Below, one piece after another: positions 23,043 through 37,619 of a stretch of DNA of 64,000 nt. Numbering within the stretch: position 1 is the stretch's first letter; each line of letters starts with the position of its first letter. Source of the stretch: Neodontobutis hainanensis (lineage: Eukaryota; Chordata; Actinopteri; Gobiiformes; Odontobutidae); the NCBI GenBank assembly GCA_024349245.1, contig JALDNG010000026.1, forward strand, positions 2,676,501 through 2,740,500, in the 5' to 3' direction. The notes under the pieces were generated by a model, which saw nothing but the letters and a program-made list of their open reading frames with translations, searched no databases and was not told the DNA's origin. A program made the position numbers and the translations under genes.

Positions 23043-26000
23043 GTAAGCAGATTTCTTAAATTGTGTTTACCATAAAGTTGATTCTTAATGTAGAAACCAT
23101 CTTTAATATTTTATGAGTAGCCTGGATGCTCATTGATAATGATGAATTGCTTGTAATACAAAATAGGGAGCATATAAATGCGGAATTTGGTTTGCAGTAA
23201 GTCATTTCTTCTCATCTGTTTCAGTCTGAGGGTGTGGGGAACATGATAGCATAAAGGTGATTGATATCTTCCTCTCTGCTTCCTGTCAGTCAGCAAGTCT
23301 TTGAGAGGAAGTCAATGTTCATTTTCATTCCTGTTTAACTCTGAGGACTAAATTTACCTACTGGTGTCTCCTGTTTGGTGGCATTTATTTATTGGTCAGC
23401 TTCTGGACATGGCAACATCCCTCAACAGCCATCGCCATGGCAGCAAGATGAAACCTGCTGTGTGGCCTACTTCCTGTCTGCCAATGTGCAACTGCCCTCA
23501 AAGCCACTTCCGTTCAGACGCACCGTTACTTTACAGGATCATTTTTACATCACGTTCTCATAGCTCTACTTAAGGTGTAGTTTATAATTTGTACTCTTAC
23601 ACCAATAACCTACTCTGTCAAAGCATCTTATGTTGAGGTTAGCTAGAGGTGGCGAGGAAGAGGACCTAGTTAAATAATTTTTATTTAATTTCACCAGCTC
23701 ATTTGCATGTCTTGCTCATTACCCTGTTGTGCCTGCATGTAAAATACAGGTCAGCTTTGAGAACAGAATCCAGGAGGCACCGACTTGAATTTCTGTGTAA
23801 TTGGGACAGAGTGCCTAGCTGCAGCGAGGATCAAAGCCGACGTATTCTCCAAAGTGTAAAGTTAACAGACACTAAAATAGTAGCCTTCTCTTGTTTGGAC
23901 CTATTAAGTGAGACAGATATTGTTTAAATGTGATTTTGCTGGGGTATATTGTTCGGTGCAGCATGGCAGCAGGCTGAGAAATTCAGAAGGGAAAGATAGG
24001 CACAGCAGAGTGAGGGGCGATGAAAAATCACACAGCATGACCACTGCCCTTGGATAGCATCCATCTGACAAGAACCGACCATGGGTGTCAACGTGGCGTA
24101 ACGTTTTGTCAGTATAGTCTGTCTGTATGTGAGTACCGTTGACAGAGGGGAAAAATTCAGAGAAGTGTTTACGAAATATGGCTGAAGACAACCTGATTTT
24201 CGGTGTGACGTGGGTGTCTGTTTCACAATAATTGGATTTACCGCACAGCTCTGCAATGTGCTGCTACGTCACATGCACCCGAACACACATGTCATCTCAC
24301 ACTTACTCGTAATAACACATTATTTATTTTGTACCCCACCCAGTGATATACAAGGATGTATTTAATTCTAGGGCTGCGGTGGAAGCACAAATCATAGTTT
24401 CATCTAGGTTGTGCCTTTCCCATTGGGCCAAAGGCAGTTGTCAGAGGTCTTTTGTATTCAGTGTGAGTAGTTATTGCCCTCTCACTGACTGTGAGAGGGA
24501 GGGGGAGGCGAGTTGAGCAGGTGGACAGTCTGATCCTGTATTATAGAAAGATAATAGGAGGCAGAGAGTGCTGCACTGTGGAGATCGGCATCATCTGATT
24601 TCACACAAAGTATTAATTAATTAACACAAAATTACAGCCGGAGTAGTGATGCACATCTTATCCCAATTGGTGCAGTGTGTTGGTTGTACACAACATACTC
24701 AGTTTACTTTGAAAAAATTAAGTTTAATTTTATCTTTTTATTAAGGCTTTTATTTATCACAATATGAATGTGACTGTGAATAATTTCTTCTGTGAATAAT
24801 TTTCTTCTGTGCAATATCTTCTGATCACACTATTGCTTGATCAGAGCCCACTTCTGCTAATGAACACATGCTGTAGGAGGCAATAGGCTGCTGATCAATA
24901 CACTCACGGGAAAGCTCTTTTCCTCACATGTACAATATAAACCACAAAAACACACACAATGGCTCAATGGCATTCCAGGGAGCAATTGTGCTACAGAATG
25001 TACCAACAGAGGGGAAGGTGGAGGAAGGAAGGACGTGGAGGAGATGATTATGCCACCAGAGCAGGAAGATTGTAACACCTTAGCAACAAACAAGCCAGGC
25101 CCCCCGCTAAGGAGGAGCCACACCGAGCCACACACACACCGATATATGAAGACAGATGGATGCTCTTGATCAAACCATGTCACTGTAAATAAAACAGAGA
25201 CAGTGGGAAACAGTGTTCTTTTTTCTCTGTGAACACTCATCTGCCTTTCATACCTCACCCATGTTTTCTCATTTACCCTCCCAGCACCTGATATTTTTTC
25301 CCTCCATTCTCAATGAGCAGGTCCATCTTGTTCCAATGCTGCTTTTACCACCAGCCTTGCTTTTCCCACTGCCTCCCCCTCCTTTCCAGCACAGAGGCAG
25401 AATCACTGAGAGGAGGGGACATGGCTGGGGATGGGAGGGATGAGCAATAAAGAGCAGGGACTCTTCACAGTCTGAGCGGAGCAGTTCGAGACAGAGAGAA
25501 ATAAAGGAGCGAAAAGGGTCCAGGAGAAGCTGAATCTTCCTGCGTTGTATGGATGGCATTTAGGAACAAGGAGGGGCTTGTGAAGGGAGAGACGTCTGAG
25601 ACAACACTCACAGGGAGACGCAGAGAAAGAAGCAGCATGAGCGTGTGTGTCTGTAATGAACTGTGGACCTGCTGAACCTGTGGAGGACATTCACAGACAT
25701 TCTTGTTTGAGGAGCGACTCGCCTCAGTGCTTCCTCTGTGCCGGCGCTGTGTTGTCATCCTCAGAGGACACGGCTATCCAGGGGTGCAGCCAGAGGAGCG
25801 TGATGGCTGGACGCGCCCTCACTTGGTCATGCATCTGCACATATTCTGTATCTGGGCTCCTGTTTGCTTCTCCTAATCCTCTTGAGCACTCATCAGTGTC
25901 TTTCCTATGTGTCTCCAGTGGACCGCTCGCACTTTGCCGCCTCTCTCTCTGAATGGATGCCGCTGTCAAAACACATGTGTGGTTGCTGCCAAGAGCCCAT

Positions 26001-29000
26001 GATCTGGATTGAACTGCTCGGAGCTCTGGGTATTCTGCAACATGCTGCTTTAGAATGACATTTTAAAAGATTGTATTCTTCATTTTCAGCTGTTGTAGAT
26101 CAAAATCTTGGTGACGTATGATGCGGCCCGGTTGTTTTGCTTATTTAAATTATCTTTTTGCCTTACTATGATGATGGAGATGCTGCTGCACAAATGAATA
26201 AGGTCAAGTAAATAATTCTGATAAAGCATGAGGCATCAGACACTATAATGAAGATTTATCTGCTTCTATGGCTGCATGCATATGCAGTGGAAAGATTTGA
26301 GCTGGGTGTTTTCTAGGAACAAAAGAGCTGCTTGGACTGCATTGCACTGACTCCGTCACTGACGTTTGTAAGACAAGAGTTTTGTGTATTCCATAGAAAT
26401 TCAAATATGTCAAATCTGTAAAGTTAACATAAAAAATGCAGATGTAGTAATTTTGGGGATGGATAAAACGAAAAAGTCTGCTGCTGCATCTTCCAAGGGG
26501 AAAGTCAGTAAGTTTTTAGTGTCCGCCGTGCCGTCAGATTGCTTCATATCCCAACGCGCTGGCAAACTGTCAGCTGCTCATGTCCCTGTGTCTGCTTCCA
26601 TTCATCTACTCTGCGTCTAGTGATGACTGACCACATGAGCGGGGGTGGCACCCTGCAGCAGCGCACCACCTACCTCATCTCCCTCACCCTGGTCAAAGTA
26701 GAGGCCGTGGATGAGAATGGCGCCCAGGGGAAAGAAGCGGCAACCCGGTCTAACAATGGGATGGGAGGACAGCCAGGAAGAGAGGAAGTGGAACCCAAAA
26801 GTGAAGCACAGGCAAGAGCCCAGAATGGTGCTGAGGTGCTTCCAGATCAACCAGAGAGTGCTGAAAATGCTGCCACTAAGAAAGGTAATATAACTGACCT
26901 TAAAGATGGGGAAAGGAAACTCCTTGGTCCATTTAAAGACAAACCCCACTCCAATCCAGATGTGCTGAATAAAGTTCCACCATGCAACCTTTTAATCCCT
27001 CTCCCTGCTGCGAAAACCTCTGCTCAGAAAACAGGATCTTGTGTTTCAGACGCAAAGCAATGCAAGTCCACCACTCCATCAGCCGAGATGGCAGAACCAA
27101 GTCGCACCCCGAACAGAACAAGTCTCCCTATTCGTCCAGCTGGACAGCGTCCCGTCAGTCTGCTCAAGTCTCACAGCAGTGTGGCCTCCCGTGGCCGAGA
27201 CTCGAGGGAGGGTAGGGAACGCAGCCCTACCTCGGCACAAAGTTTGGACCGCAAGGACTGCCGCATGCTGACAAGATCACCAGGACCATGCAGGGCGTCC
27301 TGGGCTGAGGCAAGCAGGCCCGAAGTCTGGAGGGACCTGCAGGATGAGGCTGGAATGCCACTGGACATTAGTAATGCTGTGTTAAGAGACATTCCCAGGA
27401 AGGACAGGCTAAAGACAGGTTCGACCTCACTGCCTGCACCTGCAAACCAGGCCCCAAAAGCAGGGCGTAAGGGGAAAAGTCGCACACTTGACAACAGTGA
27501 CCTCAATAGTCTCACTGAAGACTTAGGTCTGGTCCAGCAGGCACAGCAGGGGCAGCGTGGCTCTGCTAAGGACAGAAAAATGCTAAAGTTTATCAGTGGC
27601 ATTTTCACAAAGAGCAATTCTGGTGCCGCAGGGTCTACGTCCACGGCACCTCCAGTTTATATACAGAGAGACTCCAGTGAAGAAGAAGGTAGGAAGTCAC
27701 GAACACATACATGGCATCATTGCCACACTCTAAGCTTCAAATTCATCTGTCATGCAGAAAAAATACAACAAGGCCATTATCAAAGGCAAACACACTACAG
27801 TCTTGTCAGACGCCTCTAAGCTTCTATTGAAACAGGCCCACAGTAGGGTTTGGTTGGGGTGTATCTTTTTTAGAACTAAATACACTTACTGTAATAGTGT
27901 CACATGTCAAGCACCATTTTGATAAAACCACGTGCCATTGCAAATTGATGACAGATGCAGTTCTTTGATCTGAGAAAACTGACAATAGAATCATCTTGGA
28001 CTGTCTTAATCTAATTCCACTCAGAGCGTGGGCTGATTTCACACTGCTGAAGGGGTAATCTTTGCCAAGCTCACACACATTCACACTTAAGTAGTGTTCA
28101 CAGCATGGGTTTAGGTCTCAAAATGAAGCCAAAGGTGAAGGGGAGAGGGGCTGATGGAATGAGACACATAGATGGATTGCGTTGCCAGCATTGTTGGTTA
28201 AAAAGTGGCCATTGTAATGTTTGTTCTTCAAAAAGGGAAGTGTGGATGCACAACCAACTGTGTACATTTGTAATCTTTGTTTGATTTTCCACCCACTATG
28301 GTGGGACATAGTGGGTGTTTTTTTTCCTTCTCAATCCAGCCCACCCTTTGTCTTAGTCTGCTTCATTTAAATTCTAACGTGTCAAATGTTTGATTTTGTA
28401 TCTACACTCATTATCTCACTACTTCTTTTTTTTTTTTGCTCTATGTTGTCAGTTACTTCGTTCAACAGTGCATCTCTTTCACAAACATGTTTTGCTCACA
28501 AACATGTGAGCCATGTATTCATTAACTCATTGTGCATTCACTCTGCTACACACTGAGGATCCACTCAAGTAGTAGGACCAGCCCAACAGACATGCACATA
28601 CATACACATTCATATTGCCGGGGCAGGAGGAAGTGTTGCCATGGCAACCGGCAGGACTGCTGCTTCTGCCGCTGCTACAGAGGCAGAACCTAATGAAACA
28701 GAGGAGGAGGAGTGTCTTGTGTGTTTGAGTGTGTGTGAGTGTCACCGTGCTTTGACACAGCCTGAGAGGATTTTGAAAATACCCCAAAACAGGATGAGAA
28801 ACCCCACACTTTAGTACGTCAGCTTCCAGTTACATGGGTGTTGGAGCAGATCACACGATTGATTTGAAGCAGGCCGTGTGGATAATTGGCTTTCAATTGA
28901 ATCAGTGTACCGAAGCAGCAGAAAGATAACACTCTCTGATCACTTTTGGCTAAAAGGACGCTCAGACAAACCAAATCATTGAGAGGCTCTGTTTGTGTTG

Positions 29001-32000
29001 TAGGAGTTGTCCTTTTTCCCAGGGAGCTGCCTTTTTTCTTTCCTAAAGAACATCGTCACTAGCTACATCTGCAGTGCTGTCCATAGATTTATCAGCCATC
29101 TGTCTTTGACACATTATACATTCAACTAAATCCTCTGTGTTTTCCCCGTGTCATGTATTTCACTCTTTTCCTCTTTTGGCATCTATGGATATAAGCCTTT
29201 TATGTCTTTAAATCTGTTTTTGTGCCTTCTCCTTGGGCTGTCATTCTGTCCCCTTTAAAGCGGCAGCTGGCTGTTTTAGTGTGAATGTCACATCACATTG
29301 CGGGAAGCTATTTTATTTGTCAAGCCGAGATACTAACACATCTGAGTGCAAGCTGACCTTCAACCTACCGTAAAGTGTTTCAACACACTTTCACACATTT
29401 CTTTATCAACATTTACAAACAACGTTTCACCATACCAACATTACACAGGAGACCAATAAATTCCCGTAAGTATTTGAGTGGCAGTTGTGACCATCCAGTT
29501 CAGGCCATGGTCACTGAACCTACATTTAAAGCATGGGGTGCAAAGGGGATAATGAGTGGTATGACTGCATCTTGTCGAGACCCCGTTGTGACTAAAGGTT
29601 ACATTTATTACTGCGACCTGCAGGCCCCACATGTGCCTGCGTTGTGCAGTTATGCAGCAGCTGTGATTTATTGCTCACCCATAAGCCTTTATGATAGCCG
29701 CCCTCTTTACTGTACATGATCAAAATGATGAATCCCTCCTCGACCCCCTGCTTCACTGACTGTTTATCTCTGTCTCTCCTCAGTAAATATTGCCAACAGC
29801 CAAGAGTGGACGCTGAGTCGAGCCATCCCTGAGCTCAGACTGGTGAGGCTGGCACTCAATGTGACAATACCGCTAATTAGAAACAGGCGCTTTTAAGGTT
29901 TTAGTAGCTTTTGTTTGGTCAGAATTAGGCTGCCTCAGATAACATGTTGATATAAGAAATGCCAGATTTATCTCCACTAATTTATAGTATAAATGTAGAA
30001 GAAAGCTGAAAAAATAAGAAAAAATATAGGTGTCATTTTTTAAAATTTTCACTCATTGCAATAAAAAAAATCTTTAAAAAAAATCTTCAACAGACAAACA
30101 ATGTGCTTTAATGTGGTCTGATCCGTTTACTATAAATAAGCCTCTTTGTGTTGCATTCTCCAGGGCATTCTGGGAAGTCTTAAAAGTGGAAAATCAGCGC
30201 TTGTCAACAAATACATCACAGGGAGTTATGTTGCTCTTGAGAAGCCTGAAGGTAAAAACAGAAAGCATTAAATGTGGTACAGCGTTGTCATTGAAGATAC
30301 TTTGACCAGATGAATGTGGTTTGGTCTGGCTTTTGCTGCAGTATCTCACAGCTGCTGAAGAACCTGTCCTTTTTTGTCATTGTCAGGTGGGAGGTATAAA
30401 AAAGAAGTGCTGGTAGATGGACAGAGTCATTTATTACTAATCCGCGAGGAAGCTGGTCCACCTGACGCACAGGTACTGATTGTGTGGGTGTTTTGGAGAC
30501 ATGATATTATAAAATGCGATTAATGATGATGTAAGCAGTTCAACATTCTTCAAACCCTCCATCCCGCTCTTCCTCCCTCCAGTTCAGCAGCTGGGTGGAT
30601 GCAGTCATCCTGGTCTTCAGTTTGGAGAATGAGGCCAGCTTCCAGGACCTGTACCAGCTCTACAGTCAGCTCAGTGCTTTTCGAACAGACATCTCAGTCA
30701 TAGTCGTTGGCACACAAGGTCAGTGGAAGAACTCGTGTAGACTGTCATTAGCTAAAAACAGAAGCACTGCCCCTTGTGTGGCACCTGACACTCACAAACA
30801 CTGTAGTCATTTTATTCCACTTGTCCATAAATGGGAATATCTGATGAACATTTTTTTTTATCGATCGTTAGCATCATCCACTGTCAACAGAATAACTGGG
30901 CGTTGCTTATAGGAACTTTTTGCTGTTGCTAGGCAGATTTTGGTAGCTTCTTGTGGAAGCTGGCCAATACAATAAAGCTTGGCATTTTTATGGTCTGCAG
31001 TATTTCAGATGGAGACTAAAGGAATTATTCTGGGTTTTATTGTATCTTGCAGGTGTAATGCCCTTTTAAATGACATTTTGGGACAAACCATTTTCCACAG
31101 ATTGTTGCCTCTGTAACAAAATTAATTGGATAGACTAGTCACTGTTAAAAGCTTTACCACATTAGAGGGTCATTTGTCTTTGCAACATTGAAATTCTATT
31201 CAGCTAACATTTTTACCGAGTTACACTTTTCATCAAAATTCTCCATTTGGTGGTTTTCCAATGCTTTATCCCAGGCTGGTTTGATCTAAGATTTACAGTG
31301 GTATTTGTTGTTTCATCAGATAAAATCAGTAGTACTAACCCTCGGGTGATAGAGGATCAGAGAGCCAGGCAGCTGTGTATAGATGTGCGTCATTCATTGT
31401 TCTACGAGACCTGTGCAACTTATGGGTTCAACGTGGACCGAGTGTTTTCAGAGGGTGAGTTGATTCTATCTGTGCGGTATATCTCACATCTAACAAAAGA
31501 GGAACACAGATGTAGGATGTACTTGTGATGTCTTTTTCTGTCTTCTTCTCTCAGCTGCCCAAAAGATTATTGCTCAGAAAAAGCAAGCAGCTCTTCAGGC
31601 CTGCAAGTCTCTTCCTAACTCTCCCAGTCACTCCGGAGGCTCCACACCGGGATCAGCATCGTTCCCCAGCCAGGTAATGCGTCGACTCGACTCAGAGGAA
31701 CTAATAATAATACTAATAATTCTGTGGGTTCGGAAGTTGTTATTGCTCCACTGTTAAGTAAACATCTTCTTTCTCGTCTAGACAGATATTACATAAGGCT
31801 TCATAAAAATAGCAGAAATATGAAAGTCAAGTCACGTGTGAAGTAAAAGTAGAATAGTTTATTCACTTATTAGCATGTATTCTCTCTGATTATGTGCCTC
31901 TCTTAATTGATTAGGAAAATATATTTATAGTTTCCACAGTTTTTACCTTATCTTCACATTGTGGTCAGTAGCATTAGTGAAATATCATTTGAGGTTATGG

Positions 32001-35000
32001 GCAGAATATTATTTGAAACACTGCCTACAGAACCAGTTCCCCTTCATCTGTCTCAGCTCCGCGAGTATCACATTTCACTGGTTCACGATGATCAATCATC
32101 ACCCACTTTTTAAAATGTGTTTCACCAGTTTTCCCTGTTTCATCAGCCCATTCTCACCTTGTCCATCTCTTATCCCCGCACCTCCATTCTCACCCCCGAA
32201 CTCTTGACCTCATGGCCCCCCCCGCTCTCAGGCCAGTAATGGCCCGAGTGCCGGATACGCCTACTCCCTCCCGTCCACTCCGGTGGTCAGTCACAGAGAG
32301 CTGCGGGTGGCACAGGGAGAGGGGGTTGGTAGTGTCAGCTCACGCTCCCTCAAGAACATCCCCAGAAGGCCCTCCCTTTTCAAGGTCAGTTGTCTCCAGC
32401 CTCTCATGCCTCACACCTTTTTAGTTGGTTGTCATCACTCACTATCATTTCACTCCACTCCTCCGTCTCGCTCTGACTGCTGCACCTGTTAAAAGTGCCA
32501 CGACTTTTTTTTACAGAACCGTGACATAGAGAAGAAATCCGGTGATGCTAAGGGAGACCTGAACACCAATCGTGGCATTCCTATTAAACAGGTTTGTCAT
32601 AATGTACACAGAATTAACTTTTCATACCTACCTCCTCGTTATAAAAGTCCACAAAGAATGCTCCTTCACCATCAGTTATTTATAGTCAATAAATGCTAAG
32701 ATTGATCAGTTCATATCAGGCGGTTGTGGCTTTTATCATTACACTGCAATGTTTTATTCAACATACATACGTTTGGTTTGGTTTGTCTCACTAAAATTCC
32801 TCTGCAGTTCCTGTGTGTTGTGTTGAAATCTGTAATATTGATTCTTCAGTTTGTACATAGCATATACTATGATCCACTTCACACTTTTGCAAGATGGTGA
32901 GAACAAAGTGAACAAAAACACACTTTTGTAAGTCTTACATAAACAGCACAAAATGTGTTTCATCTGTTTCACCTTTCTCAAGGGTGTTCTATTAATACTT
33001 GTGCTTTCAGCTATTGTTGTTATGCCACTCTTTCTGTTCCGCTGCAACACTTTGAAGAGATCACCTTTGGTGTGTCGCCCCTAAATTTAGCCTGATAGTT
33101 GCCCTGACCCTTCTCTGTGTTTTTCTACAGGGCATTCTCTACAAGAGAAGTGGGAGTTCATTGAATAAAGAATGGAAGAAGAAATACGTCACACTGGCCA
33201 ACAACGGCATACTGTCCTACCATTCCAGCTCCAGTGTAAGAGAACACCACGGGGCTGATCAATAGAGCAGTAAAACACAGTGTGTCAGCAAATGCTCAAG
33301 TCCTTTGTCACTCTGAAGAGATATCAGAGATATGCAGCTTCACAAACTCATTATTACCCTAAAAGTCTACTAACTATCACAAACTGTTAGCTTTTGTGCT
33401 TTAGCTTTATGCACTTTGAGCACATGCCAAACTCAGTTGTCTAATATTTGCACTACTGTGATGGGTTTAGGATTACACACAGAACAGCCATGGGAAGGAG
33501 ATCGACTTGCTGCGTGTTACTGTTAAAGTTCCAGGAAAACGTCCACCCAGAGCTGTTGCCCCTGCTGGGCCGTCTCCTGTGCCCCCCACCTCTGTACCAG
33601 GGGTCAATGGGCTGAGCAAAGAGCAGACAGCTGACGCCACCAGCACAGGTTTGCCAAATCTTTACACACTTCTGTATTTGTTTTGTAGGACATTATTGAG
33701 AAAACTGAGCGATGACTCATCTCTAGTTTTCATTTAGGGACTTTTGGGGCCGAGTTCTAATTTCTGTTTTTAGAAATAACAAGACAGTTTATTTTGATAC
33801 TATTTATGAAATTCCCACATCTTCTTTTTCTAACAGTTCGTCCGTTGTGTCCCTCTACCCTCACTGTCGTTGAGGACCGGTCGGGTGGATTATCACCACA
33901 AGGGGGAGACAGAGGACTGCAGCACTGCTCCTCCTCATTATCGACCAAAGCACAAAGTGTTGGTATGTGGGGCATAAAAACAGTATAGATTTAACAACAT
34001 CTGTGAGCCACATGCACTGTGAGAAGTCATTGAATGATTTGTCATTTTTCAGATGCTCTTGAAGGAACAGCCATCCCATTTGCTGGAAAAGACTCCAGTC
34101 AATCGTCTCCCATGAGCGACAGGAAGAAGAACCGGAGGAAGAAGAGCATGAATCAGAAAGGAGATGCGGCAGTCGGACAAGCCGAAGGTAACTTATAAAT
34201 TCAGCAATATAAATCTGTTTGGATTAAATTGAAAAGCGATCAAATACATTATATTGAAATGAAACAAGTAACAATTATATTACTGTGGCTGATATAGTCT
34301 CCATATATACATATTTGGAATCAAATGCCTATGAAGGTTATGGGTTTTGTATCTTGCAGTTTTCTACTGTTTGGCTTATGATAAATAATTCTTCTGTCTT
34401 TTCGTTTTGTTTCTACTGTAAAATGTTCAGTCAAACTGCTCTTCTGCCTTTTAACACTTGTTCTTCTATTTCTCCTTTTCTTTTTTCCCTTCCTTATTTC
34501 TGCTTATCTCTTGCTCTGCAGCCAAACGCAAAATGTGGAAATTAAAGAGCTTTGGTAGCTTGAGAAACATTAATAAGACAGGTAAACAGTGAGGGTGACA
34601 GAGCTGAATTGACCTTTGCTTTAACTAACACTTAATTTTTTATTAGCTTCCTCTTTTGCATGCTCAGAGATAGTTTTGCACATCTTTGTGTGAATATGAA
34701 AAGAGAGAGTTGTTAACAGTTATTTACAGTCTTAAAGAGATTTCTTTAATTAACACAATATATTTTTGTTTCTTTCCGGCAGATGAGGAGAATGCTGACT
34801 TTATCATTGTGTCATTTACGGGGCAAACATGGCACTTTGAGGCTCCAAGCCTGGAAGAGAGAGACTCCTGGGTCACTGCTATAGAAAGTCAGATCCTAGC
34901 AAGTTTGCAGTCCTGTGAGAGCGGCAGAAACAAGGTTCATTTCAATAAAGTATTGCTTGAGTTATGTGGCACATGCAAAATTATATTTGTTTTTAATAAA

Positions 35001-36547
35001 AGCTTAGTCCCTCGAATTACTCTGTATTCTCATTTTGTGTGTGTAATTATGCAGGCTCGTCGGAGCAGCCAGAGTGAGGCTGTAGCACTGCAGGCCATAC
35101 GCAACGCCAAAGGGAACAGTTTGTGTGTGGACTGTGAAGCTCCAAGTGAGTGCATGATAAATGTCTGGATCATTTCCTCTAGCTGCAGACTGCATACTCT
35201 GATGTCATACATTATCCATAACCATTAAAAGATAGTTCATTATACCCATTCCTCTGTCGCTAAACTCACTTATGTCTGGTTGTTCTTTGGCTGCAGATCC
35301 CACTTGGGCCAGCCTTAATTTGGGTGCGTTGATCTGTATCGAGTGCTCAGGCATCCACAGGAACCTGGGCACTCACCTCTCGCGTGTTCGTTCACTGGAC
35401 CTGGATGACTGGCCGGGAGAGCTCACACAAGTCCTCGCTGCCATTGGAAATCACATGGCCAACAGCATCTGGGAAAGCTGCACCCAGGGCAGGACCAAAC
35501 CCACACCGAATGCAACGCGGTGGGCACAGCTCAATAACCATGACATGTCACTATCTTGATTGCACTTGAGTGACTCTTACACTGTGTGTTTTCCAGTGAG
35601 GAAAGAGAGTCTTGGATTCGGGCGAAGTATGAACTGCGGGCATTTGTAGCACCTCTTGAGCCCTCTTTGAGTAACCACTTGCCTGAGGATGGTATGCCAG
35701 AGTGGTTACTGTCCGCAGTGACCGAGAGGGATCTGCCTAGACTGCTGCTTCTTCTGGCTCATAGCAACAAAGAACAAATTAACTCTCAACCTGCTCGGCT
35801 GCCTGCTGGGCCTCGCACTGCCCTGCATGCTGCTTGTCAGCTGGGAGATGTTGTTATGACCCAGCTGCTTGTTTGGGTAAGTTTCTTTTATTTTTACTTA
35901 TTTTATCATTGAACTATAAAAGGGCAGGTCCACAGGTCAAATGTGTGTACAGTAAATGCAGCTGGGTCAACTGGGTCCTTGCTGTTTTAGTAAGACATGT
36001 TCTCATTCTTAAGTTTAATAAGTGCCTTACTTTTGCACTAGAGACTATTGTCTGTAGTAGATAGATACAACGGTCAAACCTGTTATGTACATATAATAGG
36101 CCTTTGTTTACACACATTTAGGAATACCTATTTTTAACTACTTAAACCCTTAGTAAATAGTATGTATGGCATCCTTAAGTGTTAAGACCATAAAAAATAT
36201 TCTAATGAGCTGTTTAATGTTCACATCTATATTTGACATGTCATTTTTTTAAGAAATATATTTAGATATGTTGCCAGTATAGTCTTACATTGTCCAGCCA
36301 TAAATAAATATTTACTCCATACTCTCCCCTGCAGTATGGGATCGATGTGAAAGGAAAAGATGACTTAGGTCAAACAGCCATAATGTTGGCCAGAAAAACA
36401 GGAAGCAAAGGCTGCATTGATATTCTTCTCCAACACGGCTGTCCAAGTGAGACCTCCCCAACCACTGCCACCCCCACCCCTATCCTGTCCCGCAGGTCTA
36501 GCACCGCCAGCCTGGGCCGAACCAGCTCCAGAAAACGGGTGTCGTAA
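22880..36547 (+). CDS. agap2: Arf GTPase-activating protein with GTPase-like, ANK and PH domains 2 (PIKE/centaurin-gamma-1)
   Basis: Two first exons (22880-23042 and 26635-27688) join 29784-29842, 30164-30251, 30387-30472, 30583-30718, 31320-31454, 31555-31673, 32232-32384, 32517-32591, 33131-33235, 33471-33648, 33837-33962, 34053-34187, cassette 34522-34581, 34783-34934, 35055-35145, 35297-35519, 35597-35876 and 36335-36547. The long form is about 1155 aa with the cassette, the short form about 858. Long-form landmarks: GLD P-loop GSLKSGKS (375-382); split PH domain starting near 636 (LNKEWKKKYVTL) and resuming near 840 (TGQTWHFEA); ArfGAP zinc finger from CVDC (911) to CIEC, with arginine finger in ECSGIHRNLG; C-terminal ankyrin repeats. 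The family regulates Arf proteins and AP-1 trafficking and activates PI3K/Akt. Sequence and the tspan31 neighbourhood favour agap2 over agap1/3. Confidence 0.95.
23043..26634 (+). other. agap2 intron 1a and upstream region of exon 1b
   Basis: No coding exon recognised. The 3' end, roughly 25.7-26.6 kb, is expected to hold the promoter and 5' UTR of the long form. The frame of exon 1b is open back to 26539, but homology starts only at the ATG of 26635. Confidence 0.4.
26635..27688 (+). CDS. agap2: agap2 alternative first exon 1b (long, PIKE-L-type N-terminus)
   Basis: A 351-codon exon ending in phase 1. It begins MSGGGTLQQRTTYLISLTLV, close to the start of mammalian long AGAP2, then has a low-complexity, proline/serine-rich stretch. 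It ends with two conserved islands: RKGKSRTLDNSDL and KDRKMLKFISGIFTKS. An upstream in-frame ATG at 26623 is also possible; 26635 is preferred by homology. In mammals this extension confers neuronal, PI3K- and PLC-gamma-related binding. Confidence 0.88.
27689..29783 (+). other. agap2 intron after exon 1b
   Basis: A 2.1-kb intron with a poly-T run near 28428. I see no exon or repeat family in it. Confidence 0.5.
34522..34581 (+). CDS. agap2: agap2 60-bp cassette exon in the PH-domain insert
   Basis: Twenty codons in phase 1 on both sides, so inclusion or skipping keeps the frame. The peptide AKRKMWKLKSFGSLRNINKT matches the basic alternative segment known in AGAP1-family isoforms. It lies in the variable insert that splits the PH domain and adds a strongly basic patch. 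Confidence 0.8.
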
Positions 36548-37024
36548 AGTGGATTAGAGTGGATTTTCTCCACTGAAAGGAGATTGTATAACAATGTGGG
36601 TTCAGATAAAAATCACAAAAAAGAAGAAAAAAGGACTGTACGCCATGGTACAAAGACAATATTTCTGTTGACTGAAGAACATATCAAACAACTTAAAAGC
36701 AATATTCATTCATTTGTTGACATATTGCTTGAATACTGTGTTGTTGTTGTTGACCTCATTTAAAAAAGAAAAACTCAAATCAAATCTTATGTTCTTAGAA
36801 AAGACAGTCAAACTGCCTGTTTTTATCACTTCCTCCTGAAGAAGTGCAATAATTCAGCGATGAAGAAGAAGATAATAATGGTTTGCTCCACAGGCAGAGC
36901 GACAGTTGTGGCTTGGCTGAATGGTCTCAATTGTGTGTGGAGTGAAAATTTTATGAGAAGATATTGCTTTTATTGAAATTTGTGGTGACTGGACCAAAAC
37001 AATAATCCTTTCTTTGGCTTTACA

Positions 37025-37602
37025 AATAAACCATAAATCTAAGAAATGTCATATTACATGTGCCTGCTCCAGTTAAGGTCAATTCACCAATATAAACTGT
37101 TTTCCATGCTGATTTAGCGCAGATTATGATGGCATTCTTAGATTAGAGGAAATTTTGGTTTGAAATATGAAATATGTATGTCAGTGTTACTCACAAGTCA
37201 AACATATGGCGTTTAAATATATTGTCAATGTATCTATACTACATACTGTACTTAATGTTAAATTGTAACAAGCCACAACTGAAAGTCAGTCTCAATTTTG
37301 TAAATGATTTTCTTATTAGTAGCTTTGAAAATGTTTGTTTGTTTTTCATTGTCTTTTGATAATTTGTTATTCTCTTATGTGTCATAAATCCGTAAGCACA
37401 GCGTTTTTTTTACATAATAACACGTGGCAACATTTTAATTTGGGATAGCAAAAACATGATGACTTGTAGTTCTATCACTGTTGTGCAGGACTATCCCATA
37501 CGTTTACAGAAAACAAATGATTTCTCTGTCAGTCAGTGTCAAGTCGGACACTGTGTGAATCTCTTCTGAGCTCTAACAACAACTGCTGAACAACAAAATA
37601 AA
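37025..37602 (+). terminator. Candidate agap2 polyadenylation signals
   Basis: AATAAA at 37025-37030 and again at 37597-37602. The second would place the transcript end within about 100-200 bp of the first zbtb39 exon. Confidence 0.45.
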
Positions 37603-37619
37603 CTTTTTAATAAACAAAT

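Noticed and set aside
27171..27644. 157-codon minus-strand open frame
   Set aside because: Antisense to agap2 exon 1b, whose plus-strand frame carries the conserved motifs.
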